Of a stretch of 15,437 bases of DNA, positions 13,275 through 15,437 are shown piece after piece. The notes beneath the pieces were generated by a model. It searched no databases and was not told the origin of the DNA. It worked only from the letters and a program-made list of their open reading frames with translations. Within the stretch, counting starts at the first letter, position 1, and the number at the start of each line of letters is the position of its first letter. Made by a program: the position numbers and the translations under genes. Origin of the DNA: RGIG5612 sp964528825 (lineage in GTDB: Bacteria > Bacillota > Clostridia > Lachnospirales > Lachnospiraceae); assembly GCA_964528825.1 (NCBI GenBank), contig CAZGVB010000032.1, forward strand, positions 1-15,437, written 5' to 3'.

Positions 13275-15437
13275 TTACTTCTTTTGCATTATCTCATCCA
13301 GGTCACCGAAGAAGAGCATGAGAGAGCGCTTATCATCCTCCAGTCCCCTTGCCGGCTTCTCTGCTTTATATACGAATCCCGGCGCCTTTCCATGCACAAA
13401 TTTTATCCTGCCCTCGTTCTTTCTCAGGAAATCATTCATCTTATATGTATCTATCTTTGCGCCGGGGAACATCTCTATCTTATATTCGCTGCCGCCGCCG
13501 GATATCTCGGTGATATATCTCTTATGAGCCGCCGACTTTATAAGAGCGATATTTATCAGATTTTCGGTTACCTTAGGCACCGCTCCGAACCTATCCTTCA
13601 GCTCCTCTGTCACATCCTCGGCATTTTCCTCATTATCAATGACAGATATCTTCTTGTACATATTCAGCTTTTCATATGCATTCTTTATATATTCCGACGG
13701 GATATACGCATCGACCTTCAGATCTATAGTGGTCTCATAATCCTCTTCGGCCTCCTGTCCTTTAAGCAGCTGCACGGCCTCATTGAGCATCTTGCAATAC
13801 AATTCATATCCTACGGCGTCCATATGCCCCGACTGTTCTGCACCCAGCACATTGCCGGCACCTCTTATCTCCAGGTCCTTCATGGCAATGCGTATGCCGC
13901 CGCCAAGCTCTGAAAATTCCTTTATGGCCTTGAGCCTCTCTTCGGCTATCTCCTTCAATATCTTGCCCGGCCTGTACATGAGAAATGCATAAGACATCCT
14001 GTTGGATCTGCCGACACGTCCTCTCAGCTGGTACAGCTGCGAGAGCCCGTATTTGTCGGCATCCTGAATGATGATCGTATTGACATTCGGTATATCAAGA
14101 CCCGATTCCACTATAGTCGTGGAGACAAGCACGTCTATCTCGCCATTTATATAATCTGTCATTATCTGCTCAAGCTCTCTTGATGCCATGCGGCCGTGAG
14201 CAAATCTGACACGAAGAGTCGGCAGCATCTCCTGTATCGCGGATGCCGTCTCCTCTATTGAATCCACTCTGTTGTATATATAATAGACCTGGCCGCCTCT
14301 TGCATGCTCCCTGAGGATAGCCTCCGTCACTGCCTCCTTTGAATATTCCATCACATAGGTCTGCACGGGGATGCGGTCCACAGGCGGCTCTGTAAGAAGG
14401 CTCATATCCCTTATTCCCGCTAGGCTCATATGCAAGGTACGCGGTATCGGTGTCGCAGAAAGTGTGAGCACATCTATATTTTCTCTAAGTGACTTGATCT
14501 TTTCTTTATGAGCGACGCCGAATCTTTGCTCCTCGTCTATGATCAGCAGTCCCGGGTCCTTAAAGCCTACCTCCTTTGAAAGCAGCTTATGCGTGCCTAT
14601 GACGATATCGGCTCTGCCGCTTTTCAGTTCTTCGATGATCTTCTTCTGATCCTTGCTGCTTACAAATCTTGACAGCATCCTGATATTTATCGGATATCCC
14701 GACATGCGGCTCTTAAATGTCTCATAATGCTGCGATACGAGTATCGTGGTCGGCGCGAGAAATATGACCTGCTTGCCGTCCTGTACCGCCTTAAAGGCTG
14801 CCCGCACCGCCACCTCGGTCTTGCCGAAGCCTACGTCTCCGCATATCAGCCTGTCCATGACCTTGCCCTGCTCCATATCGGATTTCACATCCTCTATGGC
14901 CTTCAGCTGATCATCCGTCTCTTCAAATTCAAAGCTCTCCTCGAACTCCCTCTGCCATACAGTGTCGGGACTATATACAAATCCCTTCTTAACTCTTCGT
15001 GCCGCATATATCTGCACGAGCTTTTCGGCTATATCGCGTACTGCCTTTTTGGTCTTGGTCTTGGTCTGAACCCATTCCTTGCCGCCGAGCTTACTGAGCT
15101 TCGGAGCAACATCGCCTCCGCCGGCATATTTCTGAATCCTGTCAAATTGCGTCGCAAGGACATAAAGATTGGCGCCGCCGGCATATTCTATCTTCATATA
15201 GTCCTTTTCGACGCCGTCACTCTTCAGACGCGTTATGCCCTTATAGAGTCCTATCCCGTGCTGTTCGTGTACTACATGGTCACCCACGTTCAGATCCGTA
15301 AAGGATTTGATAGGATCGCCTGTAAATCTCTTTTTTCTGCGCTTGATGATGCGTCTTCCGAATATATCTGCCTCTGTTATGAGGACTTCCTTCAGATCAG
15401 TATATTCAAAGCCGCATCTTACGGTGCCTATCACTAC
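13275..15437 (-). CDS. mfd: Transcription-repair coupling factor Mfd, C-terminal part (5' end outside window)
   Basis: This is the C-terminal 720 residues of a protein usually 1,100-1,200 long; the frame runs off the right edge at 15437. Mfd displaces stalled RNA polymerase and recruits UvrA to the template lesion. Domains in fragment numbering (first internal Met = 1) are: CarD-like RNA polymerase-interaction domain with GDHVVHEQHGIGLYKGI (51-67); Walker A GDVGFGKTEVA (199-209); DEEQRFG (300-306); SATPIPRTLHMS (326-337); and second RecA-like lobe STTIVESGLDIPNVN (438-452) with QLRGRVGRSNR (469-479). The translocation motif and TRCF C-terminal domain follow (about 490-690). The N-terminal UvrB-like region lies beyond the window. 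The frame is intact. The end MQKK is followed by nth on the same strand. Confidence 0.97.
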   Translation of the reverse strand, partial: VVIGTVRCGFEYTDLKEVLITEADIFGRRIIKRRKKRFTGDPIKSFTDLNVGDHVVHEQHGIGLYKGITRLKSDGVEKDYMKIEYAGGANLYVLATQFDRIQKYAGGGDVAPKLSKLGGKEWVQTKTKTKKAVRDIAEKLVQIYAARRVKKGFVYSPDTVWQREFEESFEFEETDDQLKAIEDVKSDMEQGKVMDRLICGDVGFGKTEVAVRAAFKAVQDGKQVIFLAPTTILVSQHYETFKSRMSGYPINIRMLSRFVSSKDQKKIIEELKSGRADIVIGTHKLLSKEVGFKDPGLLIIDEEQRFGVAHKEKIKSLRENIDVLTLSATPIPRTLHMSLAGIRDMSLLTEPPVDRIPVQTYVMEYSKEAVTEAILREHARGGQVYYIYNRVDSIEETASAIQEMLPTLRVRFAHGRMASRELEQIMTDYINGEIDVLVSTTIVESGLDIPNVNTIIIQDADKYGLSQLYQLRGRVGRSNRMSYAFLMYRPGKILKEIAEERLKAIKEFSELGGGIRIAMKDLEIRGAGNVLGAEQSGHMDAVGYELYCKMLNEAVQLLKGQEAEEDYETTIDLKVDAYIPSEYIKNAYEKLNMYKKISVIDNEENAEDVTEELKDRFGAVPKVTENLINIALIKSAAHKRYITEISGGGSEYKIEMFPGAKIDTYKMNDFLRKNEGRIKFVHGKAPGFVYKAEKPARGLEDDKRSLMLFFGDLDEIMQKK

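Overview
The window looks like a chromosomal segment of an anaerobic, low-to-mid GC Bacillota, most likely a clostridial gut-type organism (Lachnospirales-like). The signs are strong AGGAGG-type ribosome binding sites, frequent ATA and AGA codons, a Liv-type ABC transporter with a Ser/Thr/Glu-rich lipoprotein linker, a CdaR/PucR-type regulator and an adjacent mfd-nth pair. The genus cannot be fixed from the sequence. One 100-N scaffold gap is present, with identical 55-bp flanks, so it is probably an unmerged contig overlap and not missing DNA.

Layout. (1) Positions 1-152: the C-terminal tail of a probable large serine recombinase (DUF4368-like), closed by a good terminator. This suggests that a mobile element ends here. 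(2) Positions 225-6694, minus strand: a transport operon in the order livK (lipoprotein binding protein), a hairpin, a single-gene LivH-LivM permease fusion, livG, livF, then a COG2407 (L-fucose isomerase-like) protein, here called copy 1. (3) Positions 6695-7159: a divergent control region. (4) Positions 7160-8614, plus strand: a PucR/CdaR-type regulator. (5) Positions 8615-8903: a structured leader with a 25-bp palindrome at the predicted transcription start, a second inverted repeat and a 25-bp direct repeat. (6) Positions 8904-11413, plus strand: a second COG2407 protein (copy 2), an acyl-carrier-like small protein and a SufE-like sulfur acceptor. (7) Positions 11560-15437, minus strand: a stand-alone AIR-synthase C-terminal-domain protein, a 14-copy tandem repeat of a 13-bp unit, nth (endonuclease III), the gap, and the C-terminal 720 residues of mfd.

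How the genes may work together. The Liv system and both COG2407 paralogues flank one regulator and share a divergent promoter region, so they probably form one regulon for uptake and conversion of an unidentified small molecule. The two paralogues share a CPDCC motif and an N-terminal HKYYYEGPCRMAGGDA block. They differ at sites where the fucose isomerase family is usually conserved. Copy 2 keeps Glu323 and His484; copy 1 has Lys324 and Met483. Copy 1 may therefore be a non-catalytic or re-purposed partner. Copy 2 is followed by an ACP-like protein and a SufE homologue with its active cysteine in place, but no cysteine desulfurase is present. This combination (Liv transporter, paired isomerase-like proteins, carrier-like protein, orphan SufE) matches no pathway I can name and is the best candidate here for an undescribed system. 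The mfd, nth and AIRS-like genes look like a separate housekeeping neighbourhood.
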